This document shows positions 1-6,783 of a stretch of DNA of 15,268 nt, piece by piece (position 1 is the first letter of the stretch; each line of letters opens with the position of its first letter). Source of the stretch: an uncultured Methylophilus sp. Its GTDB lineage: Bacteria > Pseudomonadota > Gammaproteobacteria > Burkholderiales > Methylophilaceae. A program made the translations under genes and the position numbers. The notes under the pieces are model-generated. The model did not search any database and had not been told where the DNA came from. It worked only from the letters and a program-made list of their open reading frames with translations. The stretch is from positions 1-15,268 of the forward strand of contig CAKZJM010000095.1 in NCBI GenBank assembly GCA_936943315.1. The letters are read 5' to 3'.

Positions 1-140
1 AGGGATCGGATGCGCACAAAGCTTCCGTCACCGGCGATACGGTGGGCGACCCCTACAAAGACACTGCAGGCCCCGCCGTGAACCCGCTGATCAAGATCAT
101 CAATATTGTCGCGCTGTTAATCGTGCCTTTACTGCATTAA
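1..140 (+). CDS. hppA: Membrane-bound proton-translocating pyrophosphatase, C-terminal end (partial)
   Basis: Only the last 45 codons are present; the reading frame enters at base 3 and stops with TAA at 138-140. The visible protein contains DTVGDPYKDTAGPAVNPLIK, the conserved cytosolic loop near the C-terminus of membrane H+-pyrophosphatases, where Asp and Lys residues help bind Mg-PPi. A final hydrophobic helix (IINIVALLIVPLL) follows and the protein ends in His. The family hydrolyses PPi at the inner membrane and pumps protons outward. The residue that decides K+ dependence lies outside the window, so the subtype cannot be read here. The gene converges on soluble ppa and shares a terminator with it. 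The family call is firm despite the short fragment. Confidence 0.93.
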   Translation, partial: GSDAHKASVTGDTVGDPYKDTAGPAVNPLIKIINIVALLIVPLLH

Positions 141-160
141 GCAACACCGCTTCAAAATAA

Positions 161-187
161 AAAAGTCGGCCTGAGCCGACTTTTTTT
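161..187. terminator. Bidirectional rho-independent terminator between hppA and ppa
   Basis: A GTCGGC/GCCGAC stem with a CTGA loop is flanked by an A run on the left and T7 on the right, so the stem extends into AAAA/TTTT. It reads as a hairpin with a U tract from either strand. It lies 20 bases after the hppA stop and 15 bases beyond the ppa stop, which fits a shared terminator for two convergent genes. Confidence 0.9.
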
Positions 188-202
188 CATGCATGGTTCA
201 TA

Positions 203-751
203 TTAGAACGCAGGCTTCACTTCTGCCTCGTTATAACGAACGACACCGTCCGTGATTTCCTTGTGCGCATCTTCAATGCCAACCCAACCTTCAATCTTCA
301 CCCACTTACCTTTATCCAGGTCTTTGTAATGCTCAAAGAAATGGGCAATCATGTCCAGACGCCAAGGAGAGACATCGCTCAATGTTTTCTGGTAGGCATA
401 CAAACCACATACTTTTTCGATAGGCACCGCCAGCACTTTGGCATCACCACCCGCTTCGTCGGTCATTTTGAGCATACCCAAGGCACGGCAGCGCACAACA
501 ACACCAGGCAACAACGGCACAGGCGTAATCACCAGCACATCCACAGGGTCTCCATCGTCGCCCAACGTGTGAGGGATGTAGCCATAGTTACATGGATACT
601 GCATGGAGGTCCCCATGAAGCGATCGACAAACAGCGCGCCACTTTCCTTGTCTACTTCATATTTGACCGGGTCGCCATTGGCCGGAATTTCGATAATGAC
701 GTTAAAGTCGTGCGGTAAATCTTTGCCGCTTGGCACCAAATTCAAAGACAT
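203..751 (-). CDS. ppa: Inorganic pyrophosphatase, family I (soluble)
   Basis: The 182-residue protein has the usual length for bacterial family I pyrophosphatases, cytoplasmic Mg-dependent enzymes that hydrolyse PPi to two phosphates and pull biosynthetic reactions forward. The signature DGDPVDVLV is at residues 66-74, giving the metal-binding Asp66, Asp68 and Asp71. The second acidic motif, DEAGGDAK at 98-105, supplies Asp98 and Asp103. The NYGYIP stretch (55-60) is also typical. The ATG at 749-751 gives the usual N-terminus, although only a weak GAG lies close upstream. It follows the ykvA-like gene by 71 bases and may have its own promoter in that gap. Its neighbour hppA encodes the energy-conserving membrane counterpart. 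Confidence 0.97.
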   Translation of the reverse strand: MSLNLVPSGKDLPHDFNVIIEIPANGDPVKYEVDKESGALFVDRFMGTSMQYPCNYGYIPHTLGDDGDPVDVLVITPVPLLPGVVVRCRALGMLKMTDEAGGDAKVLAVPIEKVCGLYAYQKTLSDVSPWRLDMIAHFFEHYKDLDKGKWVKIEGWVGIEDAHKEITDGVVRYNEAEVKPAF

Positions 752-782
752 CTTCTCAAACCCATTTCAACAAAAAATCGCC

Positions 783-816
783 ATTATAGGCGAATAATAT
801 GAACATACGCTGTCAA
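783..816 (-). promoter_or_regulatory. Possible ppa promoter (perfect -10, poorly spaced -35)
   Basis: On the minus strand a perfect TATAAT (788 down to 783) lies about 32 bases before the ppa start. A perfect TTGACA (816 down to 811) lies upstream, but the spacer is 22 bases, longer than the usual 16-18. Either the -10 works with an activator or the -35 match is chance. The TTGACA sits just beyond the stop codon of the preceding gene. Confidence 0.4.
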
Positions 817-822
817 ACAGCA

Positions 823-1119
823 CTATTTTTGATCTTGCTCAGCAGAAGCCATTTCCCGGCAAGCCTGCCTGACACTGACAGGAATCAGCTTGAGCGCCAG
901 GTAAAGCAATAAGGGAATAATCACCAGCTCATCCAGTTGGCCAATCACCGGAATAAAATCGGGGATCAGGTCAAAGGGCAGCACTAAATACCCCAAGGCC
1001 AACCAAAGCAAGGCCTTGGCCAGCCAGGGCGTTTGCGGATGTGCGTGCAGGGCCCGGTAAAACGAAACCTCTTGCTTAAACCTGCTGGCTAACGCTGCCA
1101 GTTGCGCCCGCAAGCCCAT
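823..1119 (-). CDS. YkvA-like DUF1232 small membrane protein
   Basis: The 98-residue protein carries the DUF1232/YkvA signature PFDLIPDFIPVIGQLDEL at residues 48-65, between hydrophobic stretches at about 34-48 and 66-80. The protein is therefore probably membrane-associated, with a short charged tail. The biochemical role of this family is not established, and none is assigned here. Its ATG lies 8 bases after the purC stop codon, so it is almost certainly co-transcribed with purC. An AGGC just before the ATG may serve as ribosome binding site. The family call is sound; the function is open. Confidence 0.85.
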   Translation of the reverse strand: MGLRAQLAALASRFKQEVSFYRALHAHPQTPWLAKALLWLALGYLVLPFDLIPDFIPVIGQLDELVIIPLLLYLALKLIPVSVRQACREMASAEQDQK

Positions 1120-1127
1120 GCTTGCGC

Positions 1128-2030
1128 CTAGTCGACCTGCAAAGTGCGGCCGGTCAGTTTGGCAAACGCTTCCATATACTTATCAGAAGTACGCTGCGCC
1201 ACCTCTGCTGGCAGTGCAGGGCCTGGGGCCGTCTTGTCCCAATCGCAACTTTCCAGCCAGTCGCGTACATATTGTTTGTCATAGCTGGGCGGGTTACTGC
1301 CCACTTCATACTGGTCTGCGGGCCAGAAGCGTGAAGAGTCCGGCGTCAATACTTCGTCCATGACATGCAACACCCCGTGCTCGTCAACGCCAAACTCAAA
1401 TTTGGTATCGGCGATAATAATGCCTTTGGTCAGTGCATATTCAGCAGCGCGTGTGTACAAGGCAATGGCAGCTTTTTCAACTTGCGCGGTCAGGTACTTA
1501 CCAATCAGGGCCTCAACTTGTGCAATGCTGATGTTTTCATCATGCTCACCTACGGCTGCCTTGCTTGAAGGGGTAAACAACGGCGCTGGCAATTGCTGCG
1601 CGAGTTGCAACCCAACGGGGAGTGGAATATCACAAACGGTGCCTTTGGCTTTGTACTCTTTCCAGCCACTGCCTACCAGGTAACCGCGCACAATCGCTTC
1701 CAGCGGCAAGGCCTTGAGTTTTTTCACCACCACCGCCCGGCCTTTCACCTGCTCCACTTCATCAGGCGCCACCACAGTTTCAGGGGCAATCCCGGTTAAG
1801 TGATTGGGCACCACATCTTGCAAGTGCTCAAACCAGAAATTAGCCATTTGCGTCAGCATCGCGCCTTTGTGCTCAATGCCGGTGGGCAAAATCACATCAA
1901 AAGCACTCAGCCGATCAGTACTCACCAGCAGCATGGTATTGGCATCGATATCATAGATATCACGCACTTTTCCCTGGTGTAGTTTTTTCAGGCTTTTGAT
2001 TGAGGTTTCCAGCAACGGCGCACGCATCAT
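1128..2030 (-). CDS. purC: Phosphoribosylaminoimidazole-succinocarboxamide synthase (SAICAR synthase)
   Basis: It catalyses the ATP-dependent joining of aspartate to CAIR to form SAICAR, in de novo purine synthesis in the cytoplasm. The protein is 300 residues from the chosen ATG, the longer form of the family (E. coli PurC is about 237). Motifs in order: HQGKVRDIY (18-26), RLSAFDV (40-46), GYLVGSGWKEY (116-126), DTKFEFG (208-214) and DEVLTPDSSRFW (225-236), all hallmarks of PurC substrate and ATP binding. Start choice: an in-frame GTG at 2039 and a second ATG at 2027 are alternatives; none has a clear Shine-Dalgarno sequence. The gene lies 70 bases downstream of a gap paralogue and 8 bases upstream of the ykvA-like gene. 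Confidence 0.97.
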   Translation of the reverse strand: MMRAPLLETSIKSLKKLHQGKVRDIYDIDANTMLLVSTDRLSAFDVILPTGIEHKGAMLTQMANFWFEHLQDVVPNHLTGIAPETVVAPDEVEQVKGRAVVVKKLKALPLEAIVRGYLVGSGWKEYKAKGTVCDIPLPVGLQLAQQLPAPLFTPSSKAAVGEHDENISIAQVEALIGKYLTAQVEKAAIALYTRAAEYALTKGIIIADTKFEFGVDEHGVLHVMDEVLTPDSSRFWPADQYEVGSNPPSYDKQYVRDWLESCDWDKTAPGPALPAEVAQRTSDKYMEAFAKLTGRTLQVD

Positions 2031-2054
2031 GTCTATCACACAAATAAAAACAAT

Positions 2055-2060
2055 ATTATA
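2055..2060 (-). promoter_or_regulatory. Possible -10 element for purC
   Basis: A perfect TATAAT reads on the minus strand from 2060 to 2055 in the 70-base gap between gap1 and purC, about 25 bases before the purC ATG. No good -35 hexamer sits at 16-18 bases, and no clear terminator for gap1 is visible, so purC may instead be read through from gap1. Confidence 0.3.
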
Positions 2061-2100
2061 AATGCGCTAAGCCATTGCAGGCGAATAAATTGCTAATCGA

Positions 2101-3162
2101 TCACGCAGCCACCGCCACGTCTTCTGCGGAGGCTGGCAGATTGGTCATCGACAGTTTCGCGTAACCGACATAGCGCGTTAAGCGCAACAGATTGCAGGTA
2201 TACCCGTATTCATTGTCATACCAGCCAATCACTTTGACAAACGTAGGATCCAGCATGATACCGGCCGTGGCATCAAACACACTGGCGGCTGGATAGCCCC
2301 TGAAATCACTGGAAACGACGGCTTCCTCAGTATAAGCCAGTACGCCTTTCAGATCACGCTCGGCGGCATATTGCATGACGACGCAGATTTCTTCATAGGT
2401 GGTGTTTTGTTGCAACTCAACCGTCAAGTCAACCACGGAGACATCTGCCGAAGGAATGCGCATGGCCATACCAGTGAGTTTTTTATTCAGGGTAGGAATC
2501 ACCTTGCCGACCGCCTTGGCAGCACCGGTGGAGGAAGGAATAATGTTATCAAACACGCCACGGCCACCGCGCCAGTCTTTGTTTGAGGTGCCGTCTACTG
2601 TTTTTTGCGTCGCGGTTGCGGCATGAATGGTCGTCATCAAGCCACGCTTGACGCCAAAATGGTCATTCAGCACCTTGACGATGGGTGCCAGGCCATTGGT
2701 AGTGCAAGAAGCCGCCGAAACAATGTCTTCGCCACGGTAGTGATAGTGATTCACGCCATACACATACATCGGTGTGTCATCTTTACCGGGTGCTGATTGC
2801 ACGACAATACGTGCCCCGCCTGCAATGTGCGCTGCACAGGTTTCCTGCGTTAAAAACACACCCGTACACTCGACCACCACATCTACCTGCTCAGACTTCC
2901 AGTCGATATCTGCCGGATTGGAATGGGCCGTTAACCGGATTTTTTTACCATTGACGACCAAGAAATCGCCCTCTAACTGTGCATCATGCGCCAGCCTGCC
3001 GTGCACCGAATCATATTTGAGCATATAGAGCATGTGTTCAGGCGCTTCAATACCATTGATGGCCACCACTTCCATATCTTTAAATTCAGCCTGATTTAAG
3101 GCGGCGCGCAACACCATACGCCCAATGCGGCCAAACCCGTTAATACCCACTCGAATGCCCAT
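2101..3162 (-). CDS. gap: Glyceraldehyde-3-phosphate dehydrogenase, paralogue 1 (C-terminally extended)
   Basis: Phosphorylating GAPDH interconverts glyceraldehyde-3-phosphate and 1,3-bisphosphoglycerate using NAD or NADP. The start is the ATG at 3160-3162, preceded by AAGGAG with a 6-base spacer; an upstream in-frame ATG at 3201 would add an atypical 13-residue leader. The Rossmann motif GINGFGRIGR is at 6-15, catalytic Cys153 in ASCTTNGLAP, and His180 in TTIHAAT. Gly37 follows AIN at the place where NAD-specific enzymes usually have Asp. The protein is 353 residues and aligns without gaps over 333 residues with the second gap at 5619-6620. It then adds a 21-residue tail (333-353) rich in Ala, Val and acidic residues. 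It lies upstream of purC and is divergent from the diguanylate cyclase gene. Confidence 0.96.
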   Translation of the reverse strand: MGIRVGINGFGRIGRMVLRAALNQAEFKDMEVVAINGIEAPEHMLYMLKYDSVHGRLAHDAQLEGDFLVVNGKKIRLTAHSNPADIDWKSEQVDVVVECTGVFLTQETCAAHIAGGARIVVQSAPGKDDTPMYVYGVNHYHYRGEDIVSAASCTTNGLAPIVKVLNDHFGVKRGLMTTIHAATATQKTVDGTSNKDWRGGRGVFDNIIPSSTGAAKAVGKVIPTLNKKLTGMAMRIPSADVSVVDLTVELQQNTTYEEICVVMQYAAERDLKGVLAYTEEAVVSSDFRGYPAASVFDATAGIMLDPTFVKVIGWYDNEYGYTCNLLRLTRYVGYAKLSMTNLPASAEDVAVAA

Positions 3163-3311
3163 TTTTGACTCCTTCGCCACGAATAGTAAGGAGATAAGCA
3201 ATTTTAATGCTAATTTACATGATGCAATTAGACAGCCAGCGCCTGCTTGACTAGAATAGGAATGGCAAACGTTTTAACCATTGTGAGTTTCAACTAGCTG
3301 CCGGATACTTT

Positions 3312-4301
3312 GTGGACATCGCGGAACAATTACTGAGTGGTATTTTGGACACATTGCCACTGCAAATTGCAGTGATCGATGAAGCGAGCAGTATTGTATA
3401 TGTCAACCAGGCATGGCGGGCATTTGGCCTGTTTTACGGCCTGGAGATGGACACTGACTGGTTTGGCATTCGCTATCTGGACATTTGCACCGCGAATGAA
3501 GACACCAACCAACCCCAACTGCTGGAGGGGATTGAGCAGGTACTCAACGGCTCAACTGACCACTTCACCACTGACTATTTATGTCACACGCCCACGCGTC
3601 AACCCACCTGGCTGACGCTGAATGTGCAACCGATGCAAACCGCATTGGCAGACAGCAAGCTATTTTTACTCTCACTGACCAATATCACGCACCACAAGCA
3701 AACAGAAGACCGCATTTCTGCCCTGACGCTGACTGACCCGTTAACAGGCCTCGCCAACCGCAGGCGGCTGGAGCAGTTTATGCACGACGAATGGTCGCGC
3801 GCCATCCGCCATCAATCGAGCCTGAGTGTGATGATGGTCGACGCTGACCACTTTAAACAGCTTAACGACAGCATGGGCCATGCGGCCGGTGACGACTGTT
3901 TACGCCAGCTGGCAAATATCCTGAGGAAATACACCAACCGCCCGGGCGACCTGGCGGCGCGTTATGGTGGCGAGGAGTTTGTCCTGGTGCTGGCGCAAAC
4001 CACGCAACAGGAGGCGGCAAAAATTGCCGAACGCATCCGGCAAAAAGTCATGGCGCTGGATATCCGCTTCGCCGGACACCGCTTGATGACCGTGAGCATA
4101 GGCGTTGCGTCTTTGGGATTGAGCCATTCACACCACCAAAAAGAACAACATGCACGCAACCAGTCATTGAATTTCAGTGAGGACGGCAACTTGCTGATTG
4201 AGCAGGCAGACAAAGCGTTGTATGTCGCGAAGAAGCAGGGCCGCAACCGGGTAGAAGTGTACGATAAACATCACCGCTTGACTGTCCCGTTATCGGTATA
4301 A
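3312..4301 (+). CDS. PAS-GGDEF diguanylate cyclase
   Basis: This 329-residue protein joins a PAS-like sensor domain (about 8-128) to a GGDEF domain (about 136-318) that makes cyclic di-GMP from two GTP. The active-site motif is intact as GGEEF at 219-223. RPGD at 210-213, five residues before it, matches the RxxD inhibitory site, so product inhibition is expected. The TDPLTGLANRR entry motif (141-151) and MMVDADHFKQLND (174-186) are typical. No transmembrane segment is seen, so the enzyme should be cytoplasmic; the PAS ligand cannot be told. The start is a GTG without a good Shine-Dalgarno sequence; it is the only plausible in-frame start after the TAG at 3252-3254. The gene sits alone on the plus strand among minus-strand glycolytic genes. 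Confidence 0.93.
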   Translation: MDIAEQLLSGILDTLPLQIAVIDEASSIVYVNQAWRAFGLFYGLEMDTDWFGIRYLDICTANEDTNQPQLLEGIEQVLNGSTDHFTTDYLCHTPTRQPTWLTLNVQPMQTALADSKLFLLSLTNITHHKQTEDRISALTLTDPLTGLANRRRLEQFMHDEWSRAIRHQSSLSVMMVDADHFKQLNDSMGHAAGDDCLRQLANILRKYTNRPGDLAARYGGEEFVLVLAQTTQQEAAKIAERIRQKVMALDIRFAGHRLMTVSIGVASLGLSHSHHQKEQHARNQSLNFSEDGNLLIEQADKALYVAKKQGRNRVEVYDKHHRLTVPLSV

Positions 4302-4318
4302 CGCGACAGTCAACGGTG
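4272..4318. terminator. Long imperfect hairpin at the DGC/pgk convergent junction
   Basis: Outer arms at 4272-4286 and 4305-4318 pair over 14 bp with one bulged base. After a C-C mismatch, inner arms CGTTAT (4288-4293) and ATAACG (4298-4303) pair around a CGGT loop. The structure spans the cyclase stop codon (4299-4301) and ends 11 bases before the pgk stop. There is no T tract on either side, so it may act by blocking read-through or by protecting 3' ends rather than as a classical intrinsic terminator. Confidence 0.6.
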
Positions 4319-4329
4319 ACTAACAGCGT

Positions 4330-5523
4330 TTAGCTAGCGCGTTCTTCAAGAATAGCCACTGCTGGCAACGTTTTACCCTCGAGGAACTCCAGGAAAGCGC
4401 CGCCGGCGGTCGAGATATAAGACACCTTGTCGTAGATGCCGTACTTCTGGATAGCTGCAATCGTGTCACCACCCCCCGCCAGTGTAAACGCCTTGGTTTC
4501 TGCAATCGCCTTGGCGATGGTTTTGGTGCCTTCGCCAAACTGGTCAAACTCAAACACCCCAACAGGGCCGTTCCACACCACGGTGCCTGCCTTCATGATG
4601 ATCTCCACCAGATCAGCGGCAGATTGCGCGCCAATATCAAAAATCATTTCATCTGCGGCCACGTCGGTGGCAGATTTTTTCACCGCAGGCTCATTGGCAT
4701 CAAACTGCTTGCCGACCACCACATCTTTGGCGATAGGCACGCAGGCACCGCGTGCGGCCATTTTATCCATCAGGCATTTTGCCGTGCCAACCAGATCATC
4801 TTCACATAACGATTTACCTACCTCTTGGCCAGAGGCCTTCAGGAAGGTGTTAGCGATGCCGCCGCCCACCACCAGCTGATCCACTTTATCTGACAAACTT
4901 TCGAGCACTGTCAGTTTGGTCGACACCTTGGAGCCACCCACAATCGCAACTAACGGACGGGCAGGCGCCAGCAAGGCTTTGCTTAATGCATCCAGCTCTT
5001 GCGTCAGCAAGATGCCTGCACAGGCCACGGGCGCAAACTTGGCGATCCCGTGTGTAGATGCTTCTGCGCGGTGCGCCGTGCCAAACGCATCCATGACGAA
5101 CACATCGCACAGGGCGGCATATTTTTTGGCCAGCTCGTCATTGTTTTTCTTTTCGCCCACATTAAAGCGGCAATTCTCCAGCAAAATAAGCTGGCCGTCT
5201 GCGGTGGTCAGGCTGTCTTCAGGCGCATTGGGGGCAAGCCAGTTTTTGACCAGGCGCACAGGCTGGCCTAATAGCTTGCTCATGACATCCGCCACCGGCT
5301 GCAATGAATTTTCTTCACTATAAACACCCTCTTCCGGGCGGCCCAGGTGAGAAGTCACCATCACTTTAGCGCCTGCCTTCAGGGCAAACTCGATGGTCGG
5401 CATGCTGGCTACAATCCTGGCGTCACTGGTCACCACACCCTCTTTTACCGGCACGTTGAGGTCTGCACGGATAAATACGCGCTTGCCACGCAAATCGAGG
5501 TCGGTCATTTTGATAAACTTCAT
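4330..5523 (-). CDS. pgk: Phosphoglycerate kinase
   Basis: PGK transfers phosphate between 1,3-bisphosphoglycerate and ADP, the ATP-yielding step next to GAPDH. The protein is 397 residues from the ATG at 5521-5523, near the normal length. That start is preceded by AGGGAG at good spacing and gives the usual N-terminus; the open frame extends 27 codons further without resembling the family. Motifs in order: RADLNVP (19-25), SHLGRP (58-63), DAFGTAHRAEAS (145-156), GGSKVSTK (196-203), WNGPVGVFE (317-325) and GGGDT (350-354). It lies 95 bases downstream of gap2, with a GC-rich hairpin in between, and the two are probably co-transcribed. It converges on the diguanylate cyclase gene. Confidence 0.98.
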   Translation of the reverse strand: MKFIKMTDLDLRGKRVFIRADLNVPVKEGVVTSDARIVASMPTIEFALKAGAKVMVTSHLGRPEEGVYSEENSLQPVADVMSKLLGQPVRLVKNWLAPNAPEDSLTTADGQLILLENCRFNVGEKKNNDELAKKYAALCDVFVMDAFGTAHRAEASTHGIAKFAPVACAGILLTQELDALSKALLAPARPLVAIVGGSKVSTKLTVLESLSDKVDQLVVGGGIANTFLKASGQEVGKSLCEDDLVGTAKCLMDKMAARGACVPIAKDVVVGKQFDANEPAVKKSATDVAADEMIFDIGAQSAADLVEIIMKAGTVVWNGPVGVFEFDQFGEGTKTIAKAIAETKAFTLAGGGDTIAAIQKYGIYDKVSYISTAGGAFLEFLEGKTLPAVAILEERAS

Positions 5524-5594
5524 GAAGGTCTCCCTTGAGCGGTCACCGCCGCTTGAATATAAACTGGTCAGGCACCCACCCGTGACATATGCAA

Positions 5595-5612
5595 ACGGGG
5601 CCAAGGCCCCGT
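5595..5612 (-). repeat. GC-rich hairpin between gap2 and pgk
   Basis: ACGGGGCC and GGCCCCGT form a perfect 8-bp inverted repeat around AA, 6 bases beyond the gap2 stop. On the minus strand only three T residues follow, so it would be at most a weak terminator. It could attenuate transcription into pgk or stabilise the gap2 mRNA end, giving unequal gap and pgk expression from one transcript. Confidence 0.55.
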
Positions 5613-5618
5613 CAATAA

Positions 5619-6620
5619 TTAAGCAATATGTTGAACCAGGCGTAGCAGGTTACAGGTGTAGCCGTATTCGTTGTCGTACCAACCCACCACTTTCACAAAG
5701 GTTGGATCCAGCATGATACCGGCATCAGCGTCAAATACGCTGGCGGCGGCACTGCTGCGGAAATCGCTAGAAACCACTTTTTCATTAGTGAACTCAAGTA
5801 CGCCTTTTAATTCACCGTCAGCGGCTTTTTGCATGGCCGCACAAATGGCTTCATACGTCGTTTCATGATTGAGCTCTACCGTCAGGTCAACCACTGACAC
5901 ATCGGCGGATGGCACACGCATGGCCATGCCTGTCAGTTTTTTGTTGAGCGAAGGAATCACCTTACCCACCGCCTTGGCAGCACCTGTGCTGGAAGGAATA
6001 ATGTTTTCAAACACGCTGCGGCCACCGCGCCAATCTTTCTTGGAAGTGCCATCTACTGTCAGTTGTGAAGCAGTTGCAGCATGAATGGTGGTCATCGGGC
6101 CACGTTTGATACCAAAGCTATCATGCAACACTTTTGCCAGCGGGGCTAAACCATTGGTCGTGCAGGACGCGGCAGAAATAATGGCCTGGCCAGCATATTC
6201 GGTGTGGTTTACACCGTAAACAAACATTGGGGTGTCGTCTTTACCTGGCGCAGATTGCACCACTTTCACTGCACCACCGTTCAGGTGTGACTGGCAGGTA
6301 TCCAGGGTTAAAAAAGCGCCTGTGGATTCAATCACCACTTCAGCACCACCCTTGCGCCAGTCAATATTGTTAGGGTCGCGTTCGGCAGTCAGTTGTATCG
6401 TTTTGCCATTCACCACCAGTGCGCCGTTAACAGCTTCCACCTTGGCATTAAAGCGACCATGTACAGAGTCATACTTGAGCAAATACATCATGTATTCAAC
6501 ATCATACGAACTATTGATGGCAACCACTTCGATATTGCTAAACTCTTGCTGCTCAATGACCGCACGTAACGCCATACGGCCAATACGCCCAAACCCGTTA
6601 ATGCCTACCTTGACTGACAT
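5619..6620 (-). CDS. gap: Glyceraldehyde-3-phosphate dehydrogenase, paralogue 2
   Basis: The 333-residue protein has standard GAPDH length. GINGFGRIGR at 6-15 is the dinucleotide fold, Cys153 lies in ASCTTNGLAP, and His180 in TTIHAAT; these are the catalytic pair. After AIN the residue is Ser37 rather than the Asp typical of NAD-specific enzymes, and the SSY context resembles the NADP-preferring GapB type of Bacillus, so NADP or dual use is plausible (inference). GGGGAG lies 3 bases before the ATG, a short spacing. It is first in a likely gap-pgk operon and divergent from msrA. It is closely related to paralogue 1, including long matching DNA stretches in the catalytic domain (around 5950-6100 against 2491-2640). 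Confidence 0.97.
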   Translation of the reverse strand: MSVKVGINGFGRIGRMALRAVIEQQEFSNIEVVAINSSYDVEYMMYLLKYDSVHGRFNAKVEAVNGALVVNGKTIQLTAERDPNNIDWRKGGAEVVIESTGAFLTLDTCQSHLNGGAVKVVQSAPGKDDTPMFVYGVNHTEYAGQAIISAASCTTNGLAPLAKVLHDSFGIKRGPMTTIHAATASQLTVDGTSKKDWRGGRSVFENIIPSSTGAAKAVGKVIPSLNKKLTGMAMRVPSADVSVVDLTVELNHETTYEAICAAMQKAADGELKGVLEFTNEKVVSSDFRSSAAASVFDADAGIMLDPTFVKVVGWYDNEYGYTCNLLRLVQHIA

Positions 6621-6783
6621 ATGCTCCCCAACATTTGCTTAGAACTAAAACTCAGCATTTTAACCTAAACCACCTATACTGGACAGATTGTAAGTATTTG
6701 ATTAGATACACGACAAAGCTGAAAGTGATTCACGCATGACAGCACAGATGTATAAATCGTAAAACCATCGAAAGAGAACCATT

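Noticed and set aside
263..718. 151-codon open frame on the plus strand opposite ppa
   Set aside because: Antisense to a conserved enzyme gene, low-complexity His/Arg/Gln-rich product, no ribosome binding site or family match.
4436..4879. 147-codon open frame on the plus strand opposite pgk
   Set aside because: Antisense shadow of pgk, Ser/Thr/Ala/Pro-rich, no recognisable domain.
6232..6642. 136-codon open frame on the plus strand opposite the start of gap2
   Set aside because: Covers the conserved N-terminal half of gap2 in antisense; the same shadow pattern appears opposite gap1.
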